From the NCBI RefSeq assembly GCF_042701255.1, contig NZ_CP170554.1, positions 1,798,001-1,862,000 on the forward strand: DNA of 64,000 nucleotides, read 5' to 3'. Positions 26,317 to 35,366 of this stretch are shown here, in pieces; within the stretch, counting starts at the first letter, position 1; each line of letters opens with the position of its first letter. The DNA is from Tahibacter sp042701255. Its GTDB lineage: Bacteria; Pseudomonadota; Gammaproteobacteria; Xanthomonadales; Rhodanobacteraceae. The position numbers and the translations under genes were made by a program. Under the pieces are notes generated by a model that worked only from the letters and a program-made list of their open reading frames with translations, was not told the DNA's origin and made no database searches.

Positions 26317-27585
26317 ATGCGCGTCGCCGACTGGGACGCGATCATCGTCGGCGCCGGGCCTGCGGGCTCGGCGCTGGCGTGTCGGTTGGGGACGCAGCGG
26401 CGCGTGTTGCTGCTGGAGCGCGCGGCGTTGCGTGTGCACGGTGGGCGCGTTGCGCACGGCGTGCGCGGCGATGCATCGCCATCGAGCGACGCTGAAGTCT
26501 CGCCCGTCATCGTTGCCCCGTTCGCCGGAGCGACGTCGTCGCTTCCGACGGCGTCGCCGTTCCTGCCGCGCATCGGCGAGTCGTTGCCCGGCGCCGCGCG
26601 CGTGCTGCTGCAGCGTTTCGGCCTGCTCGAACGTTTTCTCGCCGCGGGCCACGTCGAACGCGGCGCGACCGTCTCCCACTGGGACGACGGCGAACCCGTC
26701 TGGTTCGATCATCTGCGCGATCCGAGCGGTCCCGGCTGGCACCTCGACCGCAACCGCTTCGATGCGGACCTGCGTGAAGCGGCGATCGCCGCCGGCGCCG
26801 TACTCGTCGACGGCTGCGGTCCTTGGCACGCCACGCATGCCGACGGTGTCTGGCAGATCGAACGGCAGGCCACGGCGCAGATCCATCGTGCTCCCGTACT
26901 CGTCGACGCCACCGGTCGCAACGCCGCGATCGCGCGCCAGCTCGGCATTCCGCGCCGGGTCGACGACGAGCTGATCTGCCTGCACGCCTATCTGCCGCCG
27001 TGCGCCGACGACGAAGACGACTGCACCCGCGTCTGCGCCGACCGCAACGGCTGGTGGTACAGCGTGCGCGTGCCGTCGGGGCAGCGCGTGCTCGCGTTTC
27101 ACCTCGATGCGGACGATGCCGAGCTGCACGCGTTGCGGTCATTGCCGAACCTCCTCGCGAAAGCGCGGCAGCAGGTGGTGCTGGCCGATGTGCTGCCGGT
27201 GACGCTCGACGTCGATGTCGTCGTGCACGCGCGGCCGGCCGGCAGTGCGATGCTCGACTTCGTTGCATTGGCCCGAACGGCGTCGGGATTTTTCGCGATC
27301 GGCGACGCGGGACTGTCGTTCGATCCGATCGCTTCGCAGGGAATGTTTCACGCGCTCGCGTCGGCCGAAAGTGCTGCGAAAGTCATCGCGGCGACGGACA
27401 TCGGCACCGATGCGGCAGAAGTGCGGGCGGCCTTCCTGGCGGAACAGTCGGCGGTATCTGCGCACTATCGTCGCCGCCTGCAGGGCACCTATTCCGGTCC
27501 GTCACGCTATCGCGGCCATCGGTTCTGGGCGATGCGGCGGGCAGCGGAAAGCGGGACGGAATCCGGCGTCGCTGCATCTGCGTGA
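26317..27585 (+). CDS. LodB-like FAD-dependent maturase
   Basis: 422 residues. The Rossmann FAD motif is IIVGAGPAGSALACRLG at the N-terminus; the later GD motif is FFAIGDAGLSFDPIASQGM. The second half resembles tryptophan-halogenase-type monooxygenases (GESLPGAARVLLQRFGL). LodB homologs are needed to form the tryptophylquinone of LodA. It begins at the ATG at 26317, six bases after the LodA-like stop, so the two are co-expressed. Residues ~50-75 form a variable insertion rich in Ala and Pro. Confidence 0.9.
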   Translation: MRVADWDAIIVGAGPAGSALACRLGTQRRVLLLERAALRVHGGRVAHGVRGDASPSSDAEVSPVIVAPFAGATSSLPTASPFLPRIGESLPGAARVLLQRFGLLERFLAAGHVERGATVSHWDDGEPVWFDHLRDPSGPGWHLDRNRFDADLREAAIAAGAVLVDGCGPWHATHADGVWQIERQATAQIHRAPVLVDATGRNAAIARQLGIPRRVDDELICLHAYLPPCADDEDDCTRVCADRNGWWYSVRVPSGQRVLAFHLDADDAELHALRSLPNLLAKARQQVVLADVLPVTLDVDVVVHARPAGSAMLDFVALARTASGFFAIGDAGLSFDPIASQGMFHALASAESAAKVIAATDIGTDAAEVRAAFLAEQSAVSAHYRRRLQGTYSGPSRYRGHRFWAMRRAAESGTESGVAASA

Positions 27586-27963
27586 TGCGGCGGCAGCGAG
27601 GCTTTTCGGCACCGCGGCGCTGCAGCTCCCGAGCGGCAGAATAGTGCTCTAGCAAATGTCATCACCGCCCGGATCGATGTCCGCCTCGCTCACCCGCGCA
27701 CGTCACGCGACAGGATCGAGCCGCATCGAGCATCGCTCCTGCGATCGCGCAGGCGGCGCTTCGCGCTGCACCGCCGCGAGTTTCCCGCCCCGCTCGAGGT
27801 CGCTGTGATTCGAGAGCCGTTCCTCGTGCGTCCCGCTCGCTGTCAGTGATCGGACTGTCGAATCGGCTCAGGCCGCTCCGAGGCGACCCTCACGAACCGC
27901 CGACATTTCCCGCGACGCACGCACTATCATCGGCTGCGAGTTCAGGGGGAGACCGAGGTCGCC
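27586..27963. other. Intergenic gap, nothing identified
   Basis: 378 bp between the lodB-like gene and the sensor kinase. I see no convincing open frame, no long hairpin and no REP copy. A GGGGGAGA segment immediately ahead of the GTG at 27964 serves as ribosome site. Confidence 0.5.
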
Positions 27964-30900
27964 GTGAACGCGCGGATACGCCTTCCAAACGACCCGGTGC
28001 GTGGCCGGTTTTTCGGCTGGCTGCTCGCGGTTCTCGGACTGGCATTGCTGTGGCCGCCAGCCGCCGTGGCGCTCGATCCCGCAGCGAAATTCCGCGACTA
28101 CGCCGTCGACAACTGGAGCGTGGACGAGGGACTGCCGCAGGTGTCGGTCCTGAGCATCACGCAGGATCCGATCGGCTACATCTGGGCCGGCACGCAGAGC
28201 GGTCTTGCCCGCTTCGACGGCCTGCATTTCGAGATCTTCGACCGCCGCAACAGCGACGGCGCGGATCCGACCAATGCGCATGCGAGCTTGCGCGACCGGC
28301 GCGGACGGCTGTGGTTCGCGACGCCGGCCGGGCTGGTCGTCTACGAGAACCAGCACTTCCGCACGGTCGCCATCGATCCGCCGACCAAGCCGGTCCATGC
28401 CGTCGTCGAGAACGCCGACGGCGAGGTGTGGATCGCGACGCCGATCGGCGTCATGCACCTGGCCGGCGACAGGATGGTTCCCGTGGATGGCGCCGGCATG
28501 CCGGCCTACAGTCTCGTCCGCGACGGCGAAGACGTATGGGTCGGCGGCGTCGGTACGGTGACGCGCTTCTCGGCCGACGGCAATCACCGCTATGCGTTGC
28601 CGGAGCCCGGCAATGTCCAGGTCACGCGGCTGGCCGTTGCGGACGGCAACGTCTGGATCGGCACGGCCAATGGCCTGTTCCTGCTGGCCAGAGGCGCGGA
28701 GGCGCCGGTTGCGCAGACTCTGGACCTGCTCGCGAAAGGGTTGCCCGCCGAAACGCTGCGTGTCGAAAACCTGTACGTCGACCGCGATGCGAACCTGTGG
28801 ATCAGCACGCCGTCGACGGTGTACCGCCGTCGACCGGACGGCGAGGTCGAAGTGATCGAGGGCAGCGATTTCGTCGGCGACGCCTACGTGGTCAGCGCGT
28901 TCGAGGATCGCGAAGGGAATCTGTGGTTCGGCAGCCGCACCGAAGGACTGTTCCGGCTCTGGAACGGCTGGGCCCGACAGCTCGGCAAGCACGAGGGCCT
29001 CATCGATCCGCTGATCTGGAGCCTCGCGCGGGACGGGCAGGGACGCATCGTGTTCGGCTCGAACTCGAACGTCATGCGCCTGACCGACGGCGGCATGGAG
29101 GAAGTGGTCTCGACGCGCCAGATACCGAATCTGTCCGCCTACGAATTGAGCTACGACGACCGCGGCCGGCTGTGGATCGGCATGCGCTCGGGCATCGCGC
29201 TGATCGATCGGGACAGGATCGTCACGCCTGCCGCGTTCGAGCGGCTGGCGCGCTACCAGGTCAACGTCATCGTGCCGCAGCCCGACGGCGGCGCGTGGAT
29301 CGGTTCGCAGGACGGCCTGTTCCGATACGACGGCAGCGAACTGCGCCGGATTCCGTATGCGGCCGGAACGCCCGAAGCGCCGGTGCGCGCGATCCATATC
29401 GCGGCCAACGGCACACTGACAATCGGCACGGAGGCCGGCATACGCCGTCTCGAACGCGGCGAGCTGCGGATGCCCGCCTGGGCCAGGCTGATCGAAGGCG
29501 CCTACGTCACGTCGCTCGCGGCGATCCGGCCGGGCCTGCTCGGCGTGACGACGCGCGACTCCGGCATCGTCCTGATGAGCGACGACAAGGCGATCGTACT
29601 CGACGACAAGAGCGGCCTGCCGACGAACAACGGCTGGGTCATGCAGGTGGTGGAGGACTATCTCTACGTCTCGACGATCGACGGTGTCTGGCGCACGCCG
29701 ATCGCCGCTTTGCCGGATCCGGCTGACGCGACGCCGGGCGCGATCGTGACCGAGAAGGTGCTCGGCCGCCGCACGGGCATGCAGCACATCCATTGCTGCA
29801 ACGGCGGCGCGCGTTCCCGCGCGCTGGCCGACGGCACGGCGCTGTGGTATCCGGCCATTCACGGCGCCGTGCGCATCGACACGAAATCGATCCGGCCGCC
29901 GGCCGTCGCGCCGACGGTCGTCGTCGAGCGTCTGCGCCACGGCGATCATTGGTACCGGCCGGACGAACCGATCGAGATCGACAGCCCGCGCCGCGATGTG
30001 GAACTGCAGTTCACCGCACTGAGCTTCCGCGAGCCGCGCAACGTCCACTTCCGCTATCGCCTCGACGGCTACGATCACGACTGGTACGACGTCGGCACGC
30101 GGCGCAGCGCGTTCTATACGAATCTCCCGCCGGGCCGTTACCGGTTCCTCGTCGAAGCCCGCACCGGCGACGCCAACGCGGAATTCGGCACCGGCGGGAC
30201 GGCCGATCGCGCCCAGCTCGAATTCCGTCTGATGCCGCGCTGGTTCGAGCGCCGCTCGGTGCAGGGCGTCGGCGTCGCTTTGCTGATGATCCTGGCCGCC
30301 GCAGCGCCGCTGGTCCTTCGCCAGCGCTACCGGCGGCGCGGCCAGTACCTGGAATCGCAGGTCGCGGCGCGCACGCACGAACTCGTCGAGGCGAACCTGC
30401 GCCAGAGCCAGGCGAACCAGGCGCTGCATGACTCCAACACGCAGCTCGCCACGCAGATCGAAGAGCGCCTCGCGGCCGAACGCACCCTGCAGCACCGCAA
30501 CCAGGAGCTGCTGTTGCTGAACCACCGTCTCGAAAACACGCAGAACCAGCTGATCCAGTCGGAAAAGATGGCCTCGGTCGGCCAGCTCGCCGCCGGCGTG
30601 GCACATGAGATCAACAATCCGATCGGTTACGTGCACTCGAACCTCAATAGCCTCGAGCGCTACCTGCGCGACATCATGGAGTTGCTGGACGCCTACGCCG
30701 ATCTCGAAAGAGCCGGTGCCGCGAACCACGCCGTTGCCGCCGCGGAGATCGCCGGGCTGCGCAAACGCATCGAGCTGGAATTCCTGCGCGAGGACATCGG
30801 GAATCTGATGTCGGAGTCGCTGCACGGCATTTCGCGCGTCGAGAAAATAGTCCGCGATCTCAAGGAGTTTTCCCACGTCGGCGAAACCGAATGGCAGCTC

Positions 30901-31347
30901 GCCGACATCCACGAGGGGATAGAAAGCACGCTGAACGTCGTCGCGCACGAGATCAAGTACAAGGCGAAACTCGTCAAGGACTACGGAACGATCCCACTGA
31001 TCGAATGCCTGCCGTTCCAGCTCAATCAGGTGTTCCTGAACCTGCTGGTCAACGCGGCGCAGGCTATCGAGGAGCAAGGCGAGATCCGCATCTGCACCGA
31101 AGCCGATGACGACAAGGTTCAGGTCCGCGTGTCCGATACCGGCAAAGGCATCAGCGACGCGCACCTGCACCGCATCTTCGAACCGTTCTTCACGACGAAG
31201 CCTGTCGGCAAAGGCACCGGCCTCGGCCTGTCGGTGTCCTACGGCATCGTCCAGAAACACGGTGGGACGATCGAGGTGTTCAGCGAAGTCGGCAGGGGAA
31301 CGACCTTCGTCGTGCACCTGCCGATACGGCCGCCGGCGGCGAAATGA
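27964..31347 (+). CDS. Two-component-propeller sensor histidine kinase
   Basis: 1127 residues. After a signal anchor, the periplasmic part (about 35-680) contains repeated beta-propeller blades of the Reg_prop type (GYIWAGTQSGLARFDGL, EDREGNLWFGSRTEGLFR, and others), then a Y_Y_Y domain (about 690-755; HFRYRLDGYDHDWYDVG). One membrane helix at about 765-785 leads to a long coiled coil, a HisKA domain with GVAHEINNPIGYVHSN (His881), and HATPase with NLLVNAAQAI and FEPFFTTKPVGKGTGLGLS. There is no receiver or HTH domain, and no regulator next door. Propeller kinases commonly sense polysaccharide or other surface ligands. GTG start. A signal peptide, not only an anchor, is possible. Confidence 0.93.
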   Translation: MNARIRLPNDPVRGRFFGWLLAVLGLALLWPPAAVALDPAAKFRDYAVDNWSVDEGLPQVSVLSITQDPIGYIWAGTQSGLARFDGLHFEIFDRRNSDGADPTNAHASLRDRRGRLWFATPAGLVVYENQHFRTVAIDPPTKPVHAVVENADGEVWIATPIGVMHLAGDRMVPVDGAGMPAYSLVRDGEDVWVGGVGTVTRFSADGNHRYALPEPGNVQVTRLAVADGNVWIGTANGLFLLARGAEAPVAQTLDLLAKGLPAETLRVENLYVDRDANLWISTPSTVYRRRPDGEVEVIEGSDFVGDAYVVSAFEDREGNLWFGSRTEGLFRLWNGWARQLGKHEGLIDPLIWSLARDGQGRIVFGSNSNVMRLTDGGMEEVVSTRQIPNLSAYELSYDDRGRLWIGMRSGIALIDRDRIVTPAAFERLARYQVNVIVPQPDGGAWIGSQDGLFRYDGSELRRIPYAAGTPEAPVRAIHIAANGTLTIGTEAGIRRLERGELRMPAWARLIEGAYVTSLAAIRPGLLGVTTRDSGIVLMSDDKAIVLDDKSGLPTNNGWVMQVVEDYLYVSTIDGVWRTPIAALPDPADATPGAIVTEKVLGRRTGMQHIHCCNGGARSRALADGTALWYPAIHGAVRIDTKSIRPPAVAPTVVVERLRHGDHWYRPDEPIEIDSPRRDVELQFTALSFREPRNVHFRYRLDGYDHDWYDVGTRRSAFYTNLPPGRYRFLVEARTGDANAEFGTGGTADRAQLEFRLMPRWFERRSVQGVGVALLMILAAAAPLVLRQRYRRRGQYLESQVAARTHELVEANLRQSQANQALHDSNTQLATQIEERLAAERTLQHRNQELLLLNHRLENTQNQLIQSEKMASVGQLAAGVAHEINNPIGYVHSNLNSLERYLRDIMELLDAYADLERAGAANHAVAAAEIAGLRKRIELEFLREDIGNLMSESLHGISRVEKIVRDLKEFSHVGETEWQLADIHEGIESTLNVVAHEIKYKAKLVKDYGTIPLIECLPFQLNQVFLNLLVNAAQAIEEQGEIRICTEADDDKVQVRVSDTGKGISDAHLHRIFEPFFTTKPVGKGTGLGLSVSYGIVQKHGGTIEVFSEVGRGTTFVVHLPIRPPAAK

Positions 31348-31519
31348 TCGCGCAGCGGTCCCGGCCGGTGTCGGCAGGGTTACGCGCTTGCGCACGATCC
31401 GCGTCGCCGGGAAAGCCGGCCTCAGCGCCGGAGCGGTGTATCCGTCTGTTCGACGCCCCTGGTCCGGCCGGGTCCCGGTAATGACAAAAACCGGCGGTGC
31501 GTGTCACCGTGCGCGCAGG

Positions 31520-31897
31520 TTACGTGATCGGCTGAATGCCGGACGCTGTTGGTGCGGTGGGGCTCAGCAGCGCGATGGCGACCGGGCGCTCGCGAAAATC
31601 TGCCGGCACATCGACCGCTCCCCAGGTATGGCACTCCAGCGTAAGTGTTCCGTCACCGATATAGGCAACGAATCCTGCAGTGATTTCCCCGGCGATACCG
31701 ATGACGAGCGGGTGATGCAGCATCAGACGTTCCGATGCGAGGCAGGCATGCTTCACGGTCAGGTAGTAGCCACTGCCGGTGTAGTCGTAGTGCTCCGCGG
31801 TTTCGATAGTCCCGATGGCGGCCTGCATTTCCGCGGAAAGTACGGTGCCGCTCATCAGGCGGATGGCTTCGAGTTCGAACGGGCGGAAAGCGCTCAT
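31520..31897 (-). CDS. Conserved hypothetical protein
   Basis: 125 residues, not recognised. It starts MSAFRPFELEAIRLMSG and has a mixed alpha/beta composition with a late hydrophobic stretch, MLHHPLVIGIAGEITAGFVA. No signal peptide or membrane helix is evident. The ATG at 31897 is preferred to an upstream GTG at 31954, though neither has a good ribosome site. It lies 72 bp downstream of the GNAT gene on the same strand. Confidence 0.6.
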   Translation of the reverse strand: MSAFRPFELEAIRLMSGTVLSAEMQAAIGTIETAEHYDYTGSGYYLTVKHACLASERLMLHHPLVIGIAGEITAGFVAYIGDGTLTLECHTWGAVDVPADFRERPVAIALLSPTAPTASGIQPIT

Positions 31898-31969
31898 TGG
31901 TGCGTCGCGGCTGGCCTGGATGGGGCGAGCGAGGTTGTCGGCTGCGAGTTCCACTGCGTAGTCGATCCG

Positions 31970-32428
31970 CTAGTCGGGAATCACCTTGGCCATCTCCGCC
32001 GTCCCGCTCCAGCCGAGCTCCTGATACAGCGGACGCCCCTTCTCGGTCGCATGCAGCACGCAATAGCTCACGCCGCGCCGAATGAATTCCGCGTCGGCGA
32101 GTTGCATGAGTTCGCGCGCGAGACCGCGCCGGCGGTAGTCGGGTTCGACGTAGACGTTGAGCACGTAGCCGCGGCGGTCCTGGGTCGGATGCAGCGGATG
32201 CGGCGGCCAGTCGATCAGCATCAGGCCGATGCCGGCGATGGGCCGGCCCTGATCTTCCAGCACGAAGCCGGAGTAGCTGCCGTCGCTCAACCGCGGGAGC
32301 AGCCACGGACGGAAGTGTTCGGTCATCGTCGCGAGCTCGTCGTCGTCGCGGCCGGCGTCGCGAAACATCGCTTCGCGGTGCCGGCAGATCAGTTCCAGAT
32401 CGCCGACGTCGAGCGTGCGGACGTCCAT
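31970..32428 (-). CDS. GNAT-family N-acetyltransferase
   Basis: 152 residues. The acetyl-CoA binding site is YRRRGLARELMQLADAEF (motif R-x-x-G-L-A), preceded by VLNVYVEPD and followed by HATEKGRPLYQELGW, the full GNAT motif order. The substrate is not evident. The start at 32428 gives MDVRTLDVGDLELIC, a normal GNAT beginning; the frame remains open to 32545. The LysR gene ends 202 bp upstream on the same strand. Confidence 0.9.
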   Translation of the reverse strand: MDVRTLDVGDLELICRHREAMFRDAGRDDDELATMTEHFRPWLLPRLSDGSYSGFVLEDQGRPIAGIGLMLIDWPPHPLHPTQDRRGYVLNVYVEPDYRRRGLARELMQLADAEFIRRGVSYCVLHATEKGRPLYQELGWSGTAEMAKVIPD

Positions 32429-32630
32429 TGCCGATGTTCCCGGTGTCGTTGCATCGCCTGCTTGGCGGACATCCACTGCAGCTGCTCCTGTGTCGTTGCA
32501 TGGTCTGCTGCGCTGTGCGCAGGCAGTTTTCGACGGCGCCGTCATCGGGTCGCCGCATGACCGGATCGGCAGCCGATTCTCGTCGGCCGTTCGCGGCAGG
32601 CGTCGAGGCGGACCGAGCCGGTGGTTCGCA

Positions 32631-33521
32631 CTACTTCAGCCGCAACGCCTCGACCACGAGTGCGAACGCCGGCGACGGCTGCCGGCGGCTCGGATAGTAG
32701 AGGTGATAGCCCGGAAACGGCGGGCACCAGTCCTCGAGCACGCGCACGAGTTTGCCCTTGTCGAGATGCGGCGCGAATTCGTCTTCGGGCAGGAACGCGA
32801 CGCCGAGGCCGGCAAGGGCCGCGGCGACGATGGGCGGCGAGGTGTTGAAGACGAGCTGGCCGTCGACGCGGACGTTGAGCTGGCGGCCGCGGCGCTCGAA
32901 TTCCCAGGCATACAGGCCGCCGTAGGTCGGCAGGCGCAGGTTGATGCAGCGGTGAGCGGTCAGTTCCTGCGGCGTCTTCGGCGGCGGGTTCGCGGCGAAA
33001 TAGCCCGGACTGGCGACGGCGGCCATGCGCAGCCGCGGACCGATCGGCAGCGCGATCATGTCCTTGTCGACTTGTTCGCCGAGGCGCACACCTGCATCGA
33101 AGCGGTCGGCGACGATGTCGCGCAGTCCGTAGCTGACGTCGAATTCGATGTTGACGTCCGGATACGCGCGCAGCAGCGGCGTCAGCTTCGGCAGCAAGGT
33201 CGACTTGAGCACGTGATCGCCGCAGGTGATGCGCACGGTGCCGGCGGGCTTGTCGCGCAGCTCGGTCAGCGCATCCAGCTCCGCCTCGATTTCGTCGAAG
33301 CGATGACCGATCGCGCGCAGCAGGCGTTCGCCGGCCGGCGTGGCCGACACGCTGCGCGTCGTGCGCGTCAGCAGCCGGATCTCGATCCGCGTTTCCAGGG
33401 TGCGTATCGCCTGGCTCAGCGCCGACTGGGTCACGCCGAGCTGTGCCGCGGCGCGCGTGAAGCTGCCCTCGCGCGCGACGGTCACGAAGGCCAGCAGATC
33501 GTTGAGGTTGCGTCTCGGCAT
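32631..33521 (-). CDS. LysR-family transcriptional regulator
   Basis: 296 residues. The winged helix-turn-helix is at residues ~5-62 (DLLAFVTVAREGSFTRAAAQ, then LGVTQSALSQAIRTLE). The remainder is the periplasmic-binding-like effector domain of the CrgA/AaeR kind. It is divergent from the cluster at 33635-37291, with operator-like sites between, so it most likely controls that cluster and itself. The effector is unknown. Confidence 0.94.
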   Translation of the reverse strand: MPRRNLNDLLAFVTVAREGSFTRAAAQLGVTQSALSQAIRTLETRIEIRLLTRTTRSVSATPAGERLLRAIGHRFDEIEAELDALTELRDKPAGTVRITCGDHVLKSTLLPKLTPLLRAYPDVNIEFDVSYGLRDIVADRFDAGVRLGEQVDKDMIALPIGPRLRMAAVASPGYFAANPPPKTPQELTAHRCINLRLPTYGGLYAWEFERRGRQLNVRVDGQLVFNTSPPIVAAALAGLGVAFLPEDEFAPHLDKGKLVRVLEDWCPPFPGYHLYYPSRRQPSPAFALVVEALRLK

Positions 33522-33542
33522 GACTCTGGTCCGCGGCGGAAT

Positions 33543-33588
33543 TGATTAGAAGATCTAATGAGGCATTTAAGGATTGATCATCTAATCA
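33543..33588. promoter_or_regulatory. LysR-type operator region
   Basis: The 113-bp divergent gap is unusually AT-rich and holds three half-sites: TGATTAGA (33543-33550), TCTAAT (33554-33559, forming an inverted repeat with the first) and TCTAATCA (33581-33588). Such spaced dyads are typical LysR recognition and activation sites. Confidence 0.65.
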
Positions 33589-33634
33589 GAAGGGTGACCC
33601 AGGCGCAAACTTGCGCTCCAGAAGGAGAGCCGTG

Positions 33635-34144
33635 ATGGATGCCAGTGCTGTCGCTGCCAGTGAACGGAACGTGTGGCGGCACGTCTTGCCGGCGCTGCTC
33701 GCTGTGGCGGTACTGGTTCTGCCGGCCGGCCGCAACGACGCGGCCGCCGCCGGTCCCGTCGCCGCCTCCTCGCTACAGGAGACCTACCCGATGAAGATCC
33801 GAATCGTCGTCGACGGCGAATCCGCATCCGCCGTGCTGGAGGACAGTGCCGCCGGCCGCGACTTCGCCGCGCTGCTGCCGCTGTCGCTGAACCTGACCGA
33901 CTACGCGCGCATCGAGCGCATCGCCGACCTGCCGCGCCGGCTGTCGCTGGCCGGCGCGCCGGACGGTGTCGCGGCCAGGGCCGGCGACATTGCGTACTAC
34001 GCGCCCTGGGGCAACCTCGCGATCTTCATCGGCGACGGCACTCATGCGCGCGGTCTCGTACGGCTCGGACATATCGGGTCGGGCTTGCCGCTGCTGCGCA
34101 GGTCCGGCCCGTTCGCCGTACGGATCGAGCGCGTCGTGGAATAG
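33635..34144 (+). CDS. Cyclophilin-like fold protein, exported
   Basis: 169 residues with an N-terminal hydrophobic export segment (VLPALLAVAVLVLPAG). The mature part fits the small cyclophilin-like beta-barrel family: MKIRIVVDGESASAVLEDSA, LPLSLNLTDYA, and IAYYAPWGNLAIFIGDG. Family members have no proven peptidyl-prolyl isomerase activity. The ATG at 33635 has AAGGAG upstream. First gene of the LysR-linked cluster. Confidence 0.82.
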   Translation: MDASAVAASERNVWRHVLPALLAVAVLVLPAGRNDAAAAGPVAASSLQETYPMKIRIVVDGESASAVLEDSAAGRDFAALLPLSLNLTDYARIERIADLPRRLSLAGAPDGVAARAGDIAYYAPWGNLAIFIGDGTHARGLVRLGHIGSGLPLLRRSGPFAVRIERVVE

Positions 34145-34334
34145 GTGGAATAGCGATCCCGGGCACCGCATTGCGAACCGCGTTTCCTGCCGCCGGCGGG
34201 ACGCTCGTCTGCTGCCGTTCCTGGCCGGCCCGTCAATCACGCCCGTCGCGCTTCGCGCGCGTCGTCTACAGAACACCGCGATCGGTCGCACCCGAATGGG
34301 ATGCGGCTGCACCGGGATTCCGCCGGAGAACCTC

Positions 34335-35366
34335 ATGAAGCTGATCCATCTGCTCGTCCTGTTGTTTCTTTCCTTCACCGCACTCGGAGCCGACATGCCG
34401 GATGACGCCGACAATTTCTACGTGAGCGACAAGCTGACCGTGCAGAAGGTCCGCTTCAGGAATCAGTACGCGATGGAAGTCGCCGGCAATCTGTTCCTGC
34501 CGAAGGAACTGAAGCCGGATACCCGCCATGCCGCCATCGTCGTCGGTCATCCGATGGGCGCGGTGAAGGAGCAGAGCGCGAATCTCTATGCGCAGAAGCT
34601 CGCCGAACAGGGTTTCGTCACCTTGTCCCTGGACCTGTCGTTCTGGGGCGAGAGCGAGGGCGAACCGCGCAACGCCGTAGCGCCGGACATCTATGCGGAG
34701 GACTTCAGCGCCGCGGTGGATTTCCTCGGCATGCGGCCTTTCGTCGACCGGCAGCGCATCGGCGTGCTCGGCATCTGCGGCAGCGGCAGCTTCGCGATCA
34801 GCGCGGCCAAGATCGACCCGCGCCTGAAGGCCGTCGCGACGGTCAGCATGTACGACATGGGGGCGGCCAACCGTCAGGCATTGCGTCATTCGCTGACGCT
34901 TGCGCAGCGCAAGCAGATCCTGGCCGAGGCAGCCGAGCAGCGCTATGTCGAATTCGCCGGCGGTGCGACGCGTCATACCGGCGGCACCGTACATGCGCTC
35001 ACCGAGCAGTCCACGGCGATCGAACGCGAGTTCTACGATTTCTATCGCACGCCGCGCGGCGAGTTCACCCCGGCCGGCGCATCGTCGGCACTGACCACGC
35101 ACCCGACCTTGACCAGCAACGTCAAGTTCATGAACTTCTATCCGTTCGCCGACATCGAGACGATTTCGCCGCGGCCGATGCTGTTCATCGCCGGCGAGCA
35201 GGCGCATTCGCGCGAGTTCAGCGAAGACGCGTATCGCCTGGCCGGCGAGCCCAAGCAATTGCTGGTCCTTCCGGGTGCCGGTCATGTCGATCTCTACGAC
35301 CGCGTCGGCCTGATTCCCTGGGGCGCGCTCACGACGTTCTTCCGTCGGCACCTGGAGGCGAAGTGA
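34335..35366 (+). CDS. Exported alpha/beta hydrolase with cysteine nucleophile elbow
   Basis: 343 residues with a signal peptide (MKLIHLLVLLFLSFTALGA). The nucleophile elbow is GICGSGSFAI, i.e. Cys in place of Ser, as in dienelactone-hydrolase relatives and YcjY-like proteins. HP-MG oxyanion residues (VVGHPMGAVKEQS) and the late acid/His pair (VLPGAGHVDLYD) are present. Ester or lactone hydrolysis is likely but the substrate is unknown. It begins 190 bp after the cyclophilin-like gene and its stop overlaps the MFS start (GTGA). Confidence 0.88.
   Translation: MKLIHLLVLLFLSFTALGADMPDDADNFYVSDKLTVQKVRFRNQYAMEVAGNLFLPKELKPDTRHAAIVVGHPMGAVKEQSANLYAQKLAEQGFVTLSLDLSFWGESEGEPRNAVAPDIYAEDFSAAVDFLGMRPFVDRQRIGVLGICGSGSFAISAAKIDPRLKAVATVSMYDMGAANRQALRHSLTLAQRKQILAEAAEQRYVEFAGGATRHTGGTVHALTEQSTAIEREFYDFYRTPRGEFTPAGASSALTTHPTLTSNVKFMNFYPFADIETISPRPMLFIAGEQAHSREFSEDAYRLAGEPKQLLVLPGAGHVDLYDRVGLIPWGALTTFFRRHLEAK

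Noticed and set aside
27868..31395. Minus-strand open frame of 1175 codons
   Set aside because: It is the antisense shadow of the propeller kinase, a result of very high GC; it lacks a plausible start and any domain.
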